From positions 62,001 through 126,000 of the forward strand of contig NZ_FOEF01000010.1 in the NCBI RefSeq assembly GCF_900110575.1: a DNA stretch of 64,000 nucleotides, written 5' to 3'. Each line of letters opens with the position of its first letter. The first letter of the stretch is position 1. Under the pieces are notes generated by a model that was not told the DNA's origin, made no database searches, and saw only the letters and a list, made by a program, of their open reading frames with translations. The position numbers were made by a program, and so were the translations under genes. The DNA comes from Amycolatopsis saalfeldensis (GTDB lineage: Bacteria > Actinomycetota > Actinomycetes > Mycobacteriales > Pseudonocardiaceae). Positions 62,951 through 64,000 of the stretch are shown here, in pieces.

Positions 62951-63667
62951 ATGAGCAAGCACACGGCCCTCGTCGCTGGGGGCACCTCGGGCATCGGGCT
63001 GGCGACCGCGCGGAAGCTGCGCGAGCGGGGCTACGACGTCCACATCACCGGGCGCGGCAAGGAAAAGCTCGACGACATCGCGGCCACCGACCCCGGCCTC
63101 ACCGGCCACCAGGCCGACGGCGGGGACGCCGCCGCGATGACGGCAGTGGCCGAATCGCTCGGTCAGGTCGACGTGCTGGTGATCAGCCTCAGCGGCGCCG
63201 AGGGCGCGGGCCCGATCGCCGAACTGGACCTGGACCGGCTGCGCCGGGCCTTCGACGCGAAGTTCTGGGCCCACCTCACCACGCTGCAGGCGGTGCTGCC
63301 GCGGCTCGCGCCGACCGGGTCGGTCACCCTGCTCACCGCCATCAGCGCGCGCACCGGAATGCCGGGGACCACGGGGCTCGCGGCGATCAACGGCGCGTTG
63401 GAGGCCACCGTCAAACCGCTGGCCGCGGAGCTGGCCCCGATCCGCGTCAACGCCGTCTCACCCGGCGTCGTCGACACGGCGTGGTGGAGCAGCATGCCGG
63501 CGGAGCAGCGTGAGCCGTACTTCGCGCAGCTCGCCGCGGCGCTGCCCACCCGGCAGGTCGGGACGGCGGAGGACGTGGCCGAGGGCGTGGTGTTCATGGC
63601 CACCAACCCGAACGTCACCGGCACCGTGCTGGAGACCGACGGCGGTGCGCGGCTGATCAGCCTCTGA
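62951..63667 (+). CDS. SDR-family protein lacking the catalytic Tyr-Lys pair
   Basis: 238 residues. Cofactor motif GGTSGIG (10-16) and a conserved RVNAVSPGVVDT are intact and Ser132 is present. But the YxxxK pair is replaced: LAAINGAL puts Leu143 and Asn147 at those positions. It may act as a binding protein, or as an unusual reductase. AGGAGAAC precedes the ATG. Divergent TetR presumably controls it. Confidence 0.82.
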   Translation: MSKHTALVAGGTSGIGLATARKLRERGYDVHITGRGKEKLDDIAATDPGLTGHQADGGDAAAMTAVAESLGQVDVLVISLSGAEGAGPIAELDLDRLRRAFDAKFWAHLTTLQAVLPRLAPTGSVTLLTAISARTGMPGTTGLAAINGALEATVKPLAAELAPIRVNAVSPGVVDTAWWSSMPAEQREPYFAQLAAALPTRQVGTAEDVAEGVVFMATNPNVTGTVLETDGGARLISL

Positions 63668-63704
63668 CGCGACCGGTTCAACGACCCCTGCTTCAACGAC
63701 CGCT

Positions 63705-64000
63705 TCAACGACGCAGCGGCACCAGGTCGTCGGCGTGGACGACCTCGCGGCGGAACTCCGCGGGCAGCTCGGGGGTGGAGCGGCCGATCAGCCCGGGCAG
63801 CTCGCCCGCGTCGAACGCGACCACGCCGCGGGCCACCGGAATGTCCTTGGTGTCCACCAGGTCCACGACGTCACCGGCTTGGAAATCGCCCTCCACGCCG
63901 ATGATGCCGGCGGCCAGCAGCGAACGGCGGCGGCGCACGATGGCGGTCACGGCACCGTCGTCGAGGCGGAGGCGGCCGGACGCGTCGGCGGCGTAGCCGA
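63705..64000 (-). CDS. proB: Glutamate 5-kinase, C-terminal PUA domain, 5' end outside window
   Basis: The visible 98 codons (97 complete plus stop) match the PUA end of ProB: GYAADASGRLRLDDGAVTAIVRRRRSLLAAGIIGVEGDFQAGDVVDLVD in parts, then ARGVVAFDAGELPGLIGRST. It starts proline synthesis by phosphorylating glutamate. The kinase domain lies beyond the window. Confidence 0.9.
   Translation of the reverse strand, partial: GYAADASGRLRLDDGAVTAIVRRRRSLLAAGIIGVEGDFQAGDVVDLVDTKDIPVARGVVAFDAGELPGLIGRSTPELPAEFRREVVHADDLVPLRR

Overview
The window is high-GC actinomycete chromosome. Gene content and synteny (type VII secretion genes, an F420-type luciferase-like enzyme, a subtilisin inhibitor, and an rpsT-holA-comEC-comEA-degV-octT-gpgP-rsfS-nadD order like that of mycobacteria) suggest a Pseudonocardiaceae member such as Amycolatopsis. 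The assignment rests on protein resemblance only. Many genes overlap by 1-4 bases in operons, GTG starts are common, and several genes look leaderless.

Layout. 1-3350: type VII secretion cassette (YbaB/EbfC-like protein, EspC-like protein, large WXG100-like protein) followed by two paralogous two-helix membrane proteins. 3356-15504: a split reductive pyrimidine/hydantoin catabolic locus. mmsA and a divergent pucR are separated by a protease inhibitor, a DUF4173 membrane protein and a two-component system from an NCS1 transporter, beta-ureidopropionase, dihydropyrimidinase and LLM flavoenzyme operon. 15510-21384: accessory stretch with a decayed restriction-type gene, a GH99/GH71-like secreted protein, a frameshifted beta-lactamase-fold gene, an iron-box-controlled siderophore-interacting protein, and an IS5-type remnant with an IS701-type element inserted at its edge.

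21381-31001: small stress/regulatory genes, hemW, then a complete assimilatory sulfate reduction operon (sir, zinc ribbon, cysH, cysD, cysN, sirohydrochlorin chelatase) preceded by a cysteine leader peptide. 31048-36663: enoyl-CoA hydratase, an RNase Sa/barstar pair with a small membrane protein, oxidoreductase, hydrolase and amino-acid permease. 36700-37320 and 47280-47675 hold GC-rich tandem repeats. 37340-43796: nitronate monooxygenase, F420/PPOX protein, Uma2 nuclease-like protein, lepA, methyltransferase, VOC protein, and an EamA transporter behind what I read as a guanidine-I (ykkC) riboswitch.

44167-54705: housekeeping block (rpsT, holA, a threonine-synthase-like gene under a SAM-I riboswitch, comEC, comEA, degV, octT-like, gpgP-like, rsfS, nadD). 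55035-64000: RecQ-phosphoribosyltransferase fusion helicase, MHS-type MFS transporter, argS, a FAD monooxygenase with divergent TetR, a second TetR with divergent SDR, and the C-terminal end of proB.

The most interesting items are the two riboswitches (guanidine-I before a DMT exporter; SAM-I before a threonine synthase homologue, hinting at a methionine role), the variant cysteine leader peptide, the RNase Sa/barstar/membrane-protein operon, a repeated motif shared by the two halves of the pyrimidine locus, and the nested insertion sequences.
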